From Actinomycetes bacterium (GTDB taxonomy: Bacteria; Actinomycetota; Acidimicrobiia; Acidimicrobiales; Bog-793), in NCBI GenBank assembly GCA_021809425.1, contig JAKBAA010000028.1:1-39459 (forward strand): a DNA stretch of 39,459 bases, given 5' to 3'. The notes below the pieces were generated by a model that saw only the letters and a list, made by a program, of their open reading frames with translations, was not told where the DNA came from and did not search any database. Numbering within the stretch: position 1 is the first letter of the stretch; each line of letters starts with the position of its first letter. A program made the position numbers and the translations under genes. Positions 1 to 8,831 of the stretch are shown one piece after another.

Positions 1-53
1 TATGCGGGAAGCCGGGGCATCGGTCAAACAGTAGATGGCGATATTCAGCATCG
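1..53. repeat. Left copy of a ~53-nt degenerate direct repeat
   Basis: Bases 1-53 align without gaps to 286-338, with 42 of 53 positions identical by eye. The pair shares a 15-nt exact block, GCATCGGTCAAACAG (17-31 and 302-316), and a GCGATAT block. The copy begins at the window edge, so it may extend further left. Function unknown. It is not inside a credible reading frame. Confidence 0.7.
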
Positions 54-198
54 CTGCTATAGATCGGTCGGCACGTGCGGGCCGGGTCCGGCAAGGGCCG
101 GCCGGCGAGTGGGAAGCCGGGACCGCCCGAGGGTACGCGGCCGGTTCGAGCACGGAGGGGACGGCCGGGCTGCGGGCGACGACCGGTGCCCGGACGCG

Positions 199-229
199 GA
201 GAAGGGCCGGTGGGGGACCGGCCCTTCTC
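199..229. terminator. Strong GC-rich hairpin, probable terminator
   Basis: A perfect 13-bp stem (199-211 with 217-229; left arm GAGAAGGGCCGGT) closes a GGGGG loop. It lies in non-coding DNA upstream of the methyltransferase gene and between the two repeat copies. There is no long T tract on the + strand, only a pyrimidine-rich TCTCTC stretch at the base of the stem, which is common for GC-rich actinobacterial terminators. It would end transcription entering from the left or isolate the 450 gene from upstream reading. Confidence 0.6.
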
Positions 230-285
230 TCAAGACCAGGCAGGACGGAGGGGGGATTCCGTGTCTCCTGCGGTCGTGGGTTCAG

Positions 286-338
286 TATGCGGGAAACAGG
301 AGCATCGGTCAAACAGCAATCTGCGATATCTACCATCG
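286..338. repeat. Right copy of the ~53-nt degenerate direct repeat
   Basis: Second copy of the element at 1-53, 285 nt downstream (42/53 identities). It lies 112 nt upstream of the methyltransferase start and is more AT-rich than its surroundings, so it could be part of that gene's promoter region. The rest of 54-449 holds the 199-229 hairpin and no reading frame with convincing coding character. Confidence 0.65.
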
Positions 339-449
339 ACAAAAGTGATGGTTAGCGCACGCCGGGGCGGCGCAACGCCGATCGAGCGGCGGGCTCGGTA
401 GGGTTCAGCGAGGCCGGCCGTCGGGGGTCGTCGGGCAATGGAGGCAGAG

Positions 450-1088
450 ATGGGCATCCGCGAGGCGCTGACGAGCTCGGACCCGGGCTCGCTGTCGTCG
501 GCACTGCGACGGCGCCGGTACGCCCGCTTCCTCGCCACGTTCCCCGGGCTGGGGGAGATGCGGGTGCTCGACCTCGGTGGCCGCCCGGGGACCTGGTTGG
601 GGCGCGACGTGGTGCCGGCGGCGGTGGTGTGCGTCAACCTGGAGGCCCACGAGGCACCGCCCGGGCCGGTGGTCGCCGTGCAGGGGGACGCCTGCGACGC
701 CGAGGCGATCGGTCGGCTGGGAAGGTTCGACCTGGTGTACTCGAACTCGGCCATCGAGCACGTGGGTGGGCACGCCAACCGGCGTCGGTTCGCCGACTCG
801 GTGGAGGTGGCGGCCGACCGGTTCTGGATCCAGACGCCCAACCGGTACTTCCCGATCGAGCCGCACGCCGTGTGGCCCGGCTTCCAGTTCCTTCCGTTCG
901 GCGCCCGGCGGTTCGTGGCGGCGCGGTGGCCGCTCAGCCCGCTCGGGACCGGCGGGGACCTGGACGACGAGATCCTCGCCATCGACCTGCTGTCGGCGAG
1001 CGAGCTGCGCCACTACTTCCCGCAGGCGACGATCTGGCGGGAGCGTGTGGCCGGGCTGACCAAGTCGCTCGTGGCACTGCGCGCCTGA
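450..1088 (+). CDS. Class I SAM-dependent methyltransferase (small, type 11-like)
   Basis: Predicted 212-residue soluble methyltransferase. A Rossmann motif I (VLDLGGRPGTWLG) lies near residue 40, an acidic strand-2 end (VNLEAHE) follows, and DLVYSNSAIEHVGG is a typical motif IV/post-I region seen in methyltransferases acting on small molecules or glycans. The segment around WIQTPNRYFPIEPH matches the later part of the fold. I chose ATG 450 rather than the in-frame ATG at 438 because GGAGG (440-444) sits 5 nt upstream of 450. The substrate cannot be read from sequence. It is followed by a small hairpin and the large helicase gene in the same orientation, but about 150 nt separates them, so co-transcription is uncertain. 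Confidence 0.8.
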   Translation: MGIREALTSSDPGSLSSALRRRRYARFLATFPGLGEMRVLDLGGRPGTWLGRDVVPAAVVCVNLEAHEAPPGPVVAVQGDACDAEAIGRLGRFDLVYSNSAIEHVGGHANRRRFADSVEVAADRFWIQTPNRYFPIEPHAVWPGFQFLPFGARRFVAARWPLSPLGTGGDLDDEILAIDLLSASELRHYFPQATIWRERVAGLTKSLVALRA

Positions 1089-1093
1089 CCGAC

Positions 1094-1107
1094 CCCTCCG
1101 GGGAGGG
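1094..1107. terminator. Short hairpin after the methyltransferase gene
   Basis: CCCTCC-GG-GGAGGG forms a 6-bp perfect stem 6 nt after the stop codon at 1088. The loop is only 2 nt and there is no T tract, so it is a weak terminator candidate. The rest of 1108-1242 contains short CGGACGGCA-type repeats and no gene. Confidence 0.3.
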
Positions 1108-1242
1108 CACGGACGGCACGGACGGCACGGGGTCGACCGCCGGCGGTGCGGCGGGCGTCGACGGGGCGCTTCCGCTGCCGGCGGCAGGTGGCCGCGTAGG
1201 ATCACCTCGCCGGAGGGACCGGCCGGTCGCGGTGGGGTGGTG

Positions 1243-4200
1243 ATGGGCGAGGAAAGCCGAGTCGTGGAGCAGGTCCGGATCTGGCGCGACGACCTGCTCG
1301 GCCCCACACGCGGCAGCAACCTGCTGCGCTTCGAGCACCTGAAGGTCGGCAGCCTGGAGGTGACCCACCCGCGCCCGGAGACCGTGCGGTCGCGCCTCGT
1401 GCAACCAAACAGCCCGGGTTGGGTGTTCGAGGGGGCACCCGGGCGGGAGCGGGACGACGGCGGCGTGAGCGAGGTCCTCGTGACCGCCCCGAGCGAGGAC
1501 GGCGTGGCCCGGATCGTGGCCTCGCCCGGCAGCCTGACGACCACCAAGGCGACGGCGCGCGACCTGGCCGGGTCGCTGCGGGCGCTGCACCGGTCGTCCA
1601 CCCAGGAGTTCCTCGACAAGGGGATCTGGAGCCTGTACCTCGGCTTCGGGATGCTCGAGTGGGAGGGAAGCGAGGGGGGCGGGCCGGCGCACAGCCCGCT
1701 GCTGCTGGTGCCGGTCCGCTTGGAGCGGCCGTCGCCGCGGGACCTGTTCCACCTGGTGCTCGCCGACGGCGAGCCGGTGCTCAACCCGGCGCTGGCGCTG
1801 CAGCTGGGCAACGAGCTCGGGATCGAGCTGCCCGAGCTCGACCCGGAGGCGAGCGTCGAGGACGTGCTCGAGCTGGTCGCCAAGGTGGTCCGGGACCAGG
1901 AGCGCTGGCAGGTGACGCCACGGTGCGTGCTCGCCCGGTTCTCGTTCCAGAAGGAGGTGATGTACCAGGACCTCCGGGTGAACGAGGAGCGGATCGCCCG
2001 CCACCCGATCGTGGCGGCGCTCGCCACGCCGGCGGCGGCGGGGGCTGGGCAGCTCGCCTTCGACCCGGTGGCGGCGCACGCCCTCGACGAGGTGGTGCCT
2101 GCGGAGGGGCATCCGACGGTGCTCGACGCCGACGCCACCCAGCGCCAGTGCGTGGAGGCGGCGAGCCGGGGCGAGAGCTTCGTCATGGACGGGCCGCCGG
2201 GGACCGGGAAGAGCCAGACGATCGCCAACATCGTCGCCGAGCTGCTGCGGGCGGGGAAGCGGGTGCTGTTCGTCTCGGAGAAGGCGGCGGCGCTCGACGT
2301 GGTGACCAAGCGGCTCGGGGAGGCGGGGCTGGACGAGCTGCTGCTGCCGCTGCACGATCCGCGGATGACGCGGCGAGAGGTGGCCGTGTCGCTGGCGCGG
2401 GCGCTCGGGCAGCGACCGCTGGTGCGGTCGACGTTGAGCGCCACCGAGCTGGCGGCGGTCAGCAGCCGGCGACGGGCGCTGTCGGGCTACGCCGAGGCGA
2501 TGAACGAGGTGCGCCAGCCGTTCGGCCGGTCGCTGCACGAGGTGGTCGGCCGCGCCGCGGCCCTCCACCACCTGCCCCAGGCGCCGGTGGCCGGCCGGGT
2601 CGGGGGGCACCTCGACGCGGCGGCGCTGGCGGAGATCCTGGAGCTCGGTCGCCGGCTGGCCCGTTCGTGGGGGCCGGTCGTCCGCGGCGAGCGGTTCGTG
2701 TGGCGCGAGCTGGAGGGGGTCGAGGCGACGGCCGCCACCCGGCAGCTCCTCGAGCGGGAGGTGGCCGACGCCGCGCTGCAGCTGGCGGGCGTGCGCCGGG
2801 CGGCGGTCGAGCAGGCGGCCCGCTTCGTCCTGGCCGAGCCGACCGGGGTGGCCGAGGCGCGCCGGCTGGCGGCGGTGCTGGCGGTCGTGGCACGCCGCAT
2901 GCCGGCCCCCCGGTCGTGGCTGACCGGGGCGGACCTCGAGGCGGTCGAGCGGCGGGTGGAGGAGCTGCGGTGCCTGGTCGAGCCGTACCACGAGACGGCG
3001 CGGGCGCTCGCCGGCGAGGTGGGAGCGGCATGGCGCAGCTTGGACACCGTCGAGCTGGCGGCGGCGTCGGGCGGCGCGGCGGCCCTGGCGTCGCTGTTCG
3101 GCGGTCACGAGGCGCTGGCCGAGGCCACCCTGGCGGAGCTGGCGGCGGCAGAGCAGTGCTGCGAGGAGGTGCGCCGGCTGGTCCCCCAGCTGGTGCGGGT
3201 CGGCGGGCACGCCGCCGTCCGGTTCGGTCTGGCGTCGGAGCCGCTGACCCTGGCGCGTGCCGAGCGGCTGGTCGCGCTCGGCCGGCTGGCCGCCGCCGCC
3301 CACCGGCCCCGGCGGGACTGGCTGACGCCGGGGCGTTCCGGGGCGCTCGACGAGGCGCGCGCCGCCCTTGGCGAGGCGGTCGGGGCGGTGCGTGCCGCCC
3401 GTGCCTCGCTGGGGGGGCTGTTCGAGGAGAGCGTGCTCGAGCTCGACCTGGACGGGCTGGCGCAACGGTTCCGAACGGTGCACCGTGGTGGCGGCCGTCT
3501 GCGCAAGGGGTACCGGGAGGACGTCGCCGCCCTCGCGCCGCACCTGAAGGGCCGCCAGCTGACCGCCGAGGCGGTGGCGTCGCTCGACGGTGCCCGAGCC
3601 TGGCAGCACCGCGTCCGCGAGCTCGAGCGGGTCGAGCGGCGGCACCAGGCGATCCTCGGCGAGCACTACGAGGGGCTCGACACCGACTTCGCGGCGCTCG
3701 ACGAGGCGATCGGGGTGGCCAGGGCCGCCTATGCCCTCGTCGGCGCCGACATCGAGCGCGAGCCGGTCGTGGTGGCGCTGCTGCAGCCGGAGCGGGCCCC
3801 GGTCGGCGAGGCGGAGGCGCTGGGCGAGCTGACGGCGCGCTACGAGGCGGTCGCCGAGGGGGTGCCGCCGGGGGTGCGCCACCGGCTGGCCGAGGTGCCG
3901 GTCGACCAGCTCGGCGAGGTGGCGCGGCGGGCGTTGCCGCTCCTCGGGCGGGTCCGGCGTGGCCTCGAGGTGCTGGAGCGGGCCACGGGGCGCCGGTCAC
4001 GGGTGGGCGAGCTGCGTGCCGTGGCCGGGCTCGCCGGCGAGCTCGACCGGATCCGGTCGGGCGTGAACGAGCGGCTGGACGCCGACCGGGCGGCGCTCGG
4101 GGGCGACTACCGCGACGTAGAGACCGACTGGGAGACGCTCACCGGGGCCGTGCGGTGGGCGCGCGACCTTCGGGCCGCGCTGGGCGGGCCGGCGAGCGTG

Positions 4201-6120
4201 GCCCAGGCCGAGGCGCTCGTGTCGGTGGCGCCGTCCGGCGAGTCCCTCGAGGCGGCCCTGGCCGGCTGGGACCGGGCGCTCGGCGGACTGCGCGCCCACG
4301 TCGTGCCGGCCCGGGCGCTCGAGCTGGCGGCACAGCTGGAGGGCGGCTTCGGCGGCGCCGAGCAGCTGCTCGGGCAGCTGCAGGGGACGATCGAGGACGT
4401 GCCCGAGTGGCTGGCGTTCGCGTCGGCCCGTTCGTCCCTCGTCGCCGCCGGGATGGGCGAGCAGGTGGCCTTCTGCGAGGCGGCGGGGGTCGAGGCGTCG
4501 GCGGTCCCGGGGATCCTCGAGCGGAGCCTGCTCGAGGGGTTCGTCGACGCCGCCTTCGCCGGCGACGCCCGCCTCGGCCACCGGCGCTCGGTGGACCGCG
4601 ACGCGCTGGCGGCCGAATTCCGCCAGCTGGACCGGCAGCTGTTCGAGCTGGCGAGCGCACGCGCCGTGCAGGCGTGCAACGACCGGCGGCCGCCGCCGAC
4701 GAGCGGGGCGGCGGCGATCATCCTGCGGGAGGCGGAGAAGCACCGCCGGCACATGCCCATCCGCGACCTCCTGGCCACGACGACCGAGGCGGCCCAGGCG
4801 CTGAAGCCGTGCTTCCTCATGAGCCCGCTGACGGTGAGCCAGTTCTTGCCGCCGTTGCTGCGCTTCGACACGGTGATCTTCGACGAGGCCTCCCAGGTGC
4901 AGCCGTGCGACGCCATCAACGCCATCTACCGGGCCCGCCAGCTGATCGTGGCGGGCGACCAGCGCCAGCTGCCCCCGACGTCGTTCTTCGTCCGGTCCGA
5001 CGCCGACGGGGGCGACGAGTACGAGGAGGGGCAGCTCGAGGAGTTCGAGTCGGTGCTCGACCTGTGCAAGGGGCAGGGCGGGCTCACGTCGCTCCCGCTG
5101 TCGTGGCACTACCGGAGCCGGAACGAGTCGCTGATCAGCTACGCCAACCACGCCTTCTACGGCGGCCGGCTGGTGACCTTCCCGAGCGCCGAGCCGGACG
5201 GCGAGGAGGCGGGGGTGGCGCTGTTCCGGGTCGACGGGGTCTACCGGCGGGGCGGTGCCCGGGACAACCCGATCGAGGCGGAGGCGGTGGTGGAGCGGGT
5301 GCTCGAGCACGCCCGGCGCCACCCGGGCCGGAGCGTCGGGGTGGTCGCCTTCTCCGAGGCCCAGGCGGGGGCGATCGAGGTGGTGCTCGACCGGCGACGG
5401 CGCGAGCTGCCCGAGCTGGACGGCTACTTCGCCGAGGACCGGCTCAACGGGTTCTTCGTGAAGAGCCTGGAGAGCGTCCAGGGGGACGAGCGGGACATCA
5501 TCGTGTTCTCGGTCGGCTACGGGCGGGACGAGACGGGCAGGTTCCTGCTCAACTTCGGCCCGCTCAACAAGCCGGGGGGCGAGCGCCGGCTGAACGTGGC
5601 GGTCACCCGGGCCCGGCGGCGGGTGGAGATCGTGTCGTCGGTGACCGCCGCCGACTTCGCCGGGGACGTCGCCAATCCGGGCGTGGCCGCCCTGCGGGGC
5701 TACCTCGACTTCGCCGCCCGGGGCGGGGCGGCCCTCGGGGTCGTCGAGGGTGCCGGCGGGCCCGGGGGTGGTCGCCCGCTCGAGGCCGAGGTGGCCCGGC
5801 TGGTGCGGGGGTGGGGCTACGAGGTGGTGGCCGACGTCGGCCAGAGTGGCCACCGGGTCGACCTCGGGGTGCGCCACCCGGCCGGCGGCGGGCGGTTCCT
5901 GCTCGGGATCGAGTGCGACGGGGCGGCCTACCACGCGAGCAAGGTGGCACGGGACCGGGACCGGCTGCGCCCCGAGCAGCTGGCGGCGCACGGCTGGACG
6001 ATGCACCACCTGTGGGGGTCGGCCTGGTACCACGAGCGGGAGCGGGCCGAGCTGGAGCTGCGGGCCGCCCTCGACGCGGCCGGAGCCGCCGCCGGGCTGG
6101 CCGCGCCACCCGACCGGTGA
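1243..6120 (+). CDS. Giant DUF4011-helicase-PDDEXK nuclease protein (Hhe-like, candidate phage defence)
   Basis: Predicted 1,625-residue cytoplasmic protein. The N-terminal ~280 residues resemble DUF4011 (RIWRDDLLGPTRGSNLLRF). A superfamily 1 (Upf1/DNA2-type) helicase follows: Walker A GPPGTGKS at 317-324, DEAS box at 1214-1217, AGDQRQLPPT at 1237-1246, SVQGDERD at 1411-1418, and NVAVTRARRR from 1451. About 890 Ala/Glu/Leu/Arg-rich residues, probably helical or coiled coil, separate Walker A from the DEAS box. The C-terminus carries a PDDEXK nuclease of the MTES_1575/Vsr-like kind, with D1540 in RVDLG and E1557 in IECDG. This order is that of Hhe, a single-gene defence protein described from computational defence-island screens. 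I prefer ATG 1243 (GGTGGGG just upstream); GTG 1237 is in frame. The stop overlaps the next start (GTGA at 6117-6120). Confidence 0.85.
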   Translation: MGEESRVVEQVRIWRDDLLGPTRGSNLLRFEHLKVGSLEVTHPRPETVRSRLVQPNSPGWVFEGAPGRERDDGGVSEVLVTAPSEDGVARIVASPGSLTTTKATARDLAGSLRALHRSSTQEFLDKGIWSLYLGFGMLEWEGSEGGGPAHSPLLLVPVRLERPSPRDLFHLVLADGEPVLNPALALQLGNELGIELPELDPEASVEDVLELVAKVVRDQERWQVTPRCVLARFSFQKEVMYQDLRVNEERIARHPIVAALATPAAAGAGQLAFDPVAAHALDEVVPAEGHPTVLDADATQRQCVEAASRGESFVMDGPPGTGKSQTIANIVAELLRAGKRVLFVSEKAAALDVVTKRLGEAGLDELLLPLHDPRMTRREVAVSLARALGQRPLVRSTLSATELAAVSSRRRALSGYAEAMNEVRQPFGRSLHEVVGRAAALHHLPQAPVAGRVGGHLDAAALAEILELGRRLARSWGPVVRGERFVWRELEGVEATAATRQLLEREVADAALQLAGVRRAAVEQAARFVLAEPTGVAEARRLAAVLAVVARRMPAPRSWLTGADLEAVERRVEELRCLVEPYHETARALAGEVGAAWRSLDTVELAAASGGAAALASLFGGHEALAEATLAELAAAEQCCEEVRRLVPQLVRVGGHAAVRFGLASEPLTLARAERLVALGRLAAAAHRPRRDWLTPGRSGALDEARAALGEAVGAVRAARASLGGLFEESVLELDLDGLAQRFRTVHRGGGRLRKGYREDVAALAPHLKGRQLTAEAVASLDGARAWQHRVRELERVERRHQAILGEHYEGLDTDFAALDEAIGVARAAYALVGADIEREPVVVALLQPERAPVGEAEALGELTARYEAVAEGVPPGVRHRLAEVPVDQLGEVARRALPLLGRVRRGLEVLERATGRRSRVGELRAVAGLAGELDRIRSGVNERLDADRAALGGDYRDVETDWETLTGAVRWARDLRAALGGPASVAQAEALVSVAPSGESLEAALAGWDRALGGLRAHVVPARALELAAQLEGGFGGAEQLLGQLQGTIEDVPEWLAFASARSSLVAAGMGEQVAFCEAAGVEASAVPGILERSLLEGFVDAAFAGDARLGHRRSVDRDALAAEFRQLDRQLFELASARAVQACNDRRPPPTSGAAAIILREAEKHRRHMPIRDLLATTTEAAQALKPCFLMSPLTVSQFLPPLLRFDTVIFDEASQVQPCDAINAIYRARQLIVAGDQRQLPPTSFFVRSDADGGDEYEEGQLEEFESVLDLCKGQGGLTSLPLSWHYRSRNESLISYANHAFYGGRLVTFPSAEPDGEEAGVALFRVDGVYRRGGARDNPIEAEAVVERVLEHARRHPGRSVGVVAFSEAQAGAIEVVLDRRRRELPELDGYFAEDRLNGFFVKSLESVQGDERDIIVFSVGYGRDETGRFLLNFGPLNKPGGERRLNVAVTRARRRVEIVSSVTAADFAGDVANPGVAALRGYLDFAARGGAALGVVEGAGGPGGGRPLEAEVARLVRGWGYEVVADVGQSGHRVDLGVRHPAGGGRFLLGIECDGAAYHASKVARDRDRLRPEQLAAHGWTMHHLWGSAWYHERERAELELRAALDAAGAAAGLAAPPDR

Positions 6121-7364
6121 GCGCGGCCCGCCCGGCGCTCACCACCACCGGGGACGACGCGCCCTCCCGGTTCCGGCAGGGGGACCGCCTCCAGCTCGGC
6201 GTGGTGGCGTTCAGCCACACCGTCCAGCACCTGTACCCCGGCGCCCTCGCCATCGCCTACCCGTACGTGGTCGCCACCTATCACGTCTCCTACGGGACGC
6301 TCGGGGTGGTGCTCGGCATCGCCGGGGTGGTCGGCGGCCTGCTGCAGGGCGCCGCCGGGCTCGTCGAGGGGGTGTCGTCGCGGCTGCTGCTGTCGTTGCA
6401 GAACCTGGGCCTTGCCCTGTTCGCCGTGCTCGGCGCCGCCGTCCCGTCCTTCGCCGCCTTCGCCGCCGCCCGCGTCGGGGGCGGGATCGCCTCGTGGCCG
6501 CAGCACCCGGTCGGCAACGCCCTGCTGGTGCACCGCTTCCCGCGCCGCCGGGCGTTCGTCCTGGCATTTCACACGGCCGGTGGCAGCTTCGGCACGGCGA
6601 TCGCCCCGCTCGCCACCGGGGCGCTCATCGCCGCCTACGGGTGGCGTGTGGGCCTGGGCGTGTTCGCCGTCCCGATGGCGCTCGGGGGCCTGGTGGTGGC
6701 GGCGCTGCTCACCGACCCGCCGCCGGTCCCGGACGGAGCCGCCCAGGAGGCGCCGGCGGTGGCGCCGGTCCGGCTGCGCGACGTGGCTCGCCGCCGCGAC
6801 GTCGCCGGGGCGCTCGCCGCCGGGACGATCGCCGCCGCCGGCCGCGGCCTCGGTGCGCTGAGCACGTACCTGCCGGCGTACCTGAAGACGGGGCTCCGCC
6901 TGTCGCCGGTCGACGTCGGCGGCCTGTTCACCGTGCTCGTCGTCGGCTCGATCGTCGGGCCGGTCGCGGCGGGGCACGTCGCCGACCGGCTCGGGCGGGG
7001 GCGGGTGCTGGCCGCCATCTACGTGATCGGCGCTGCCCTGATGGTGATGTTCTTCCTGGCCGGCCACGACCTGGTGCTGGTGGCCGTCGTCGGGCTGCTG
7101 CTCGGGGCGTTCGCCTACTCGGAGTCGCCGCTCTTGCAGGCGGTGTTCTCCGACGGGGTCGAAGGGGCGCCCAAGCGGGGGGCGTTCGGGATGTACTTCG
7201 CCATCTCGTACGGGATCGGGGCGCTGTGGCTGCCGCTGCTCGGCTGGATCATCGACGCCGCCGGGTTCCGGGCCGCCTTCTCGGTGATGGCCGGGAGCTT
7301 CGTCGTGTCGGCCGTCGTCGTGCTGGCGACGGCCGGGCCGGGCCGGCGGGGCGCCCCCACCTGA
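6117..7364 (+). CDS. MFS transporter (12-TM, paralogue of the protein at 14049)
   Basis: Predicted 415-residue inner-membrane transporter of the major facilitator superfamily. Hydrophobic segments run through the sequence, and the TM4-region motif WPQHPVGNALLVHRFPRRRAF is shared with the other MFS protein in this window (WPQHPVGSAHLTERVPHRRGL). The N-terminal SFSHTVQHLYPGALAIAYPY is shared too, so the two are clear paralogues. The second half carries GHVADRLGRGRVL, an MFS motif A-like loop. The GTG start at 6117 overlaps the helicase stop, implying translational coupling. The reading frame is open far upstream only because of GC bias. Substrate unknown; the resemblance is to fosmidomycin-resistance/oxalate-formate-like carriers. 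The neighbouring sugar kinase/aldolase pair is convergent, not co-transcribed. Confidence 0.85.
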   Translation: MSAARPALTTTGDDAPSRFRQGDRLQLGVVAFSHTVQHLYPGALAIAYPYVVATYHVSYGTLGVVLGIAGVVGGLLQGAAGLVEGVSSRLLLSLQNLGLALFAVLGAAVPSFAAFAAARVGGGIASWPQHPVGNALLVHRFPRRRAFVLAFHTAGGSFGTAIAPLATGALIAAYGWRVGLGVFAVPMALGGLVVAALLTDPPPVPDGAAQEAPAVAPVRLRDVARRRDVAGALAAGTIAAAGRGLGALSTYLPAYLKTGLRLSPVDVGGLFTVLVVGSIVGPVAAGHVADRLGRGRVLAAIYVIGAALMVMFFLAGHDLVLVAVVGLLLGAFAYSESPLLQAVFSDGVEGAPKRGAFGMYFAISYGIGALWLPLLGWIIDAAGFRAAFSVMAGSFVVSAVVVLATAGPGRRGAPT

Positions 7365-7402
7365 ACGGCGACGGCGGCCGGGCCGGGCGGGGCCGGTTCA
7401 GG
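7360..7402. terminator. Bidirectional terminator between convergent MFS and kinase genes
   Basis: CCTGAAC (7360-7366) and GTTCAGG (7396-7402) form a perfect 7-bp outer stem enclosing G/C-rich sequence that can pair further. Each arm contains the stop codon of one convergent gene (7362-7364 on +, 7398-7400 on -), a compact arrangement that could end transcription from both sides. Confidence 0.5.
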
Positions 7403-8831
7403 CGGTGGGGGCGTGCAGCTCGAGGATCGCCGCCGCCAGGCGGTCGGCGACCGGGCGGAGGGCGGCGTAGCAGGCGACGAGCCGGGGGTCGGGCAGCTGG
7501 CGGTCGACGGTCGGGTTGACCCGCTCCAGGTCGAAGGCGAGGCCGGCGACGGCGGCTGCCAGCGCTGCGGCGCCGACCGACCCGGACTCGCCCGAGGCGC
7601 GTCGCCGGACGGGCATGGCGGTGGCGGCGGCGAGGATCTCGACCCAGGCGCTCGAGGCACCCCCGCCACAGGCGACGAGCTCGGTGGTCGGGCCGACCAG
7701 CTGGAGGGCGCGGGCGACGTCGAGGGCGACCGCCTCCACCACCGCCCGGACCAGGTCGCCGAGGCCCTGGGCCGAGTCGAGGCCGGCGAAGGCGCCGCCG
7801 ACGTCGGAGCGCCACCAGGGGGAGCGGGCTCCGTCGAACCAGGGCAGGGCGAGCACGCCGCGTGCACCGGGTGGGCTGTCGGTGGCAAGGCCGACCAGCG
7901 CCTCGGTGGTGCGGCCGCTCAGGCGGCCGAGCCAGCCGAGGGCGGCGCCGGCGCCCGACTGCCCGGCCTCGACCAGCCACCCGCCGTCGGCCGCCGCTGT
8001 GACGGCCATGCCGGGGGGCGGTGGGTCGGGGCGGTCGGCGACGGGCATGGAGCAGCTGGCGGCGGTCCCCCACGAGACGGCGGGCACCCCGGTCGAGGCT
8101 CCGGCGCCGAGCGCCTCGCAGGCGCGGTCGCCGGCGCCGACGACGACCGGGAGGCCGGCCGGCAGGCCGAGCAGGGCGGCCGGGGCGTCGCGGAGGTGGC
8201 CGGCGACGGTGGCCGGCGCCAGCACCGGTGGCAGGCGGTCGCGCCAGGGGCCGGCGAGCTCGTCGAGCGGGGCGAGGTCGCGCCCGAGCAGCCCGGAGCG
8301 GGTGGCCACGGTGGTGTCGGTGGCCACCTCGCCGGTGAGGTGGAGGACGAGCAGGTCGCGTGGCCCGACGATCCAGCGGCACCGGCCTGCCAGGTCGGGG
8401 TGGTGCCGGTCGAGCCAGGCGAGCTTGGCGGCGACCGACGCCCCGTCGATCGGCACCCCGGTGCGCCGGCGGACGGCCTCGGCGCCGCCGAGGCGGGCTG
8501 CCAGCTCGGCCGCCTCGGCGACGGCGCGACGGTCGGACCACACGATCGCCGGCCCGAGCGGGGCGCCGGCCGGGTCGACCGGGACGATGGTCTCGCGGGC
8601 GGTCGAGAACGACAGGGCCGCCACCTGCCGCCAGTCCGCCGGCCGGGCGGCGGCGCGGGCGGCAGCCGTGGCGGCGGCGAAGGCATGCCACCAGGAGCCG
8701 GCGTCCTGCTCGACGCGTCCGGGTGCCGGGTGGGCCGAGGTGAGCGGGGCCCGCCCGATGGCCAGCAGACCGGCCTCGCCGAACAGGCAGACCTTGACGT
8801 TGCTCGTGCCGAGGTCAGCCGCGAGGAGCAC
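7398..8831 (-). CDS. FGGY-family carbohydrate kinase (xylulokinase/LsrK-like)
   Basis: Predicted 477-residue ATP-dependent sugar kinase. The N-terminal phosphate-1 motif is DLGTSNVKVCLF. The central part has WSDRRAVAEAAEL and the substrate-cleft region GVPIDGASVAAKLAWLDR. The C-terminal ATPase half has VVGAGDRACEALGAG, SWGTAASCSM and CGGGASSAWVEILAAATAMPV, all in FGGY order and normal length. The GTG start at 8831 lies inside the end of the upstream aldolase gene (17-nt overlap), indicating translational coupling. Together they suggest phosphorylation of a ketose or similar substrate followed by aldol cleavage or thiolysis, as in LsrK/LsrF. The exact sugar is not readable. Confidence 0.88.
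   Translation of the reverse strand: MLLAADLGTSNVKVCLFGEAGLLAIGRAPLTSAHPAPGRVEQDAGSWWHAFAAATAAARAAARPADWRQVAALSFSTARETIVPVDPAGAPLGPAIVWSDRRAVAEAAELAARLGGAEAVRRRTGVPIDGASVAAKLAWLDRHHPDLAGRCRWIVGPRDLLVLHLTGEVATDTTVATRSGLLGRDLAPLDELAGPWRDRLPPVLAPATVAGHLRDAPAALLGLPAGLPVVVGAGDRACEALGAGASTGVPAVSWGTAASCSMPVADRPDPPPPGMAVTAAADGGWLVEAGQSGAGAALGWLGRLSGRTTEALVGLATDSPPGARGVLALPWFDGARSPWWRSDVGGAFAGLDSAQGLGDLVRAVVEAVALDVARALQLVGPTTELVACGGGASSAWVEILAAATAMPVRRRASGESGSVGAAALAAAVAGLAFDLERVNPTVDRQLPDPRLVACYAALRPVADRLAAAILELHAPTA

Noticed and set aside
405..3882. Very long minus-strand open frames opposite the methyltransferase and helicase genes (up to 982 codons)
   Set aside because: Shadows of GC-biased coding on the other strand; Arg/Pro/His-rich composition, no motifs, and they lie fully opposite a protein with clear domains.
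1419..6116. Open frame running through the helicase gene into the MFS gene
   Set aside because: Only the part from GTG 6117 has MFS character. The upstream part is an alternative-frame shadow of the helicase.
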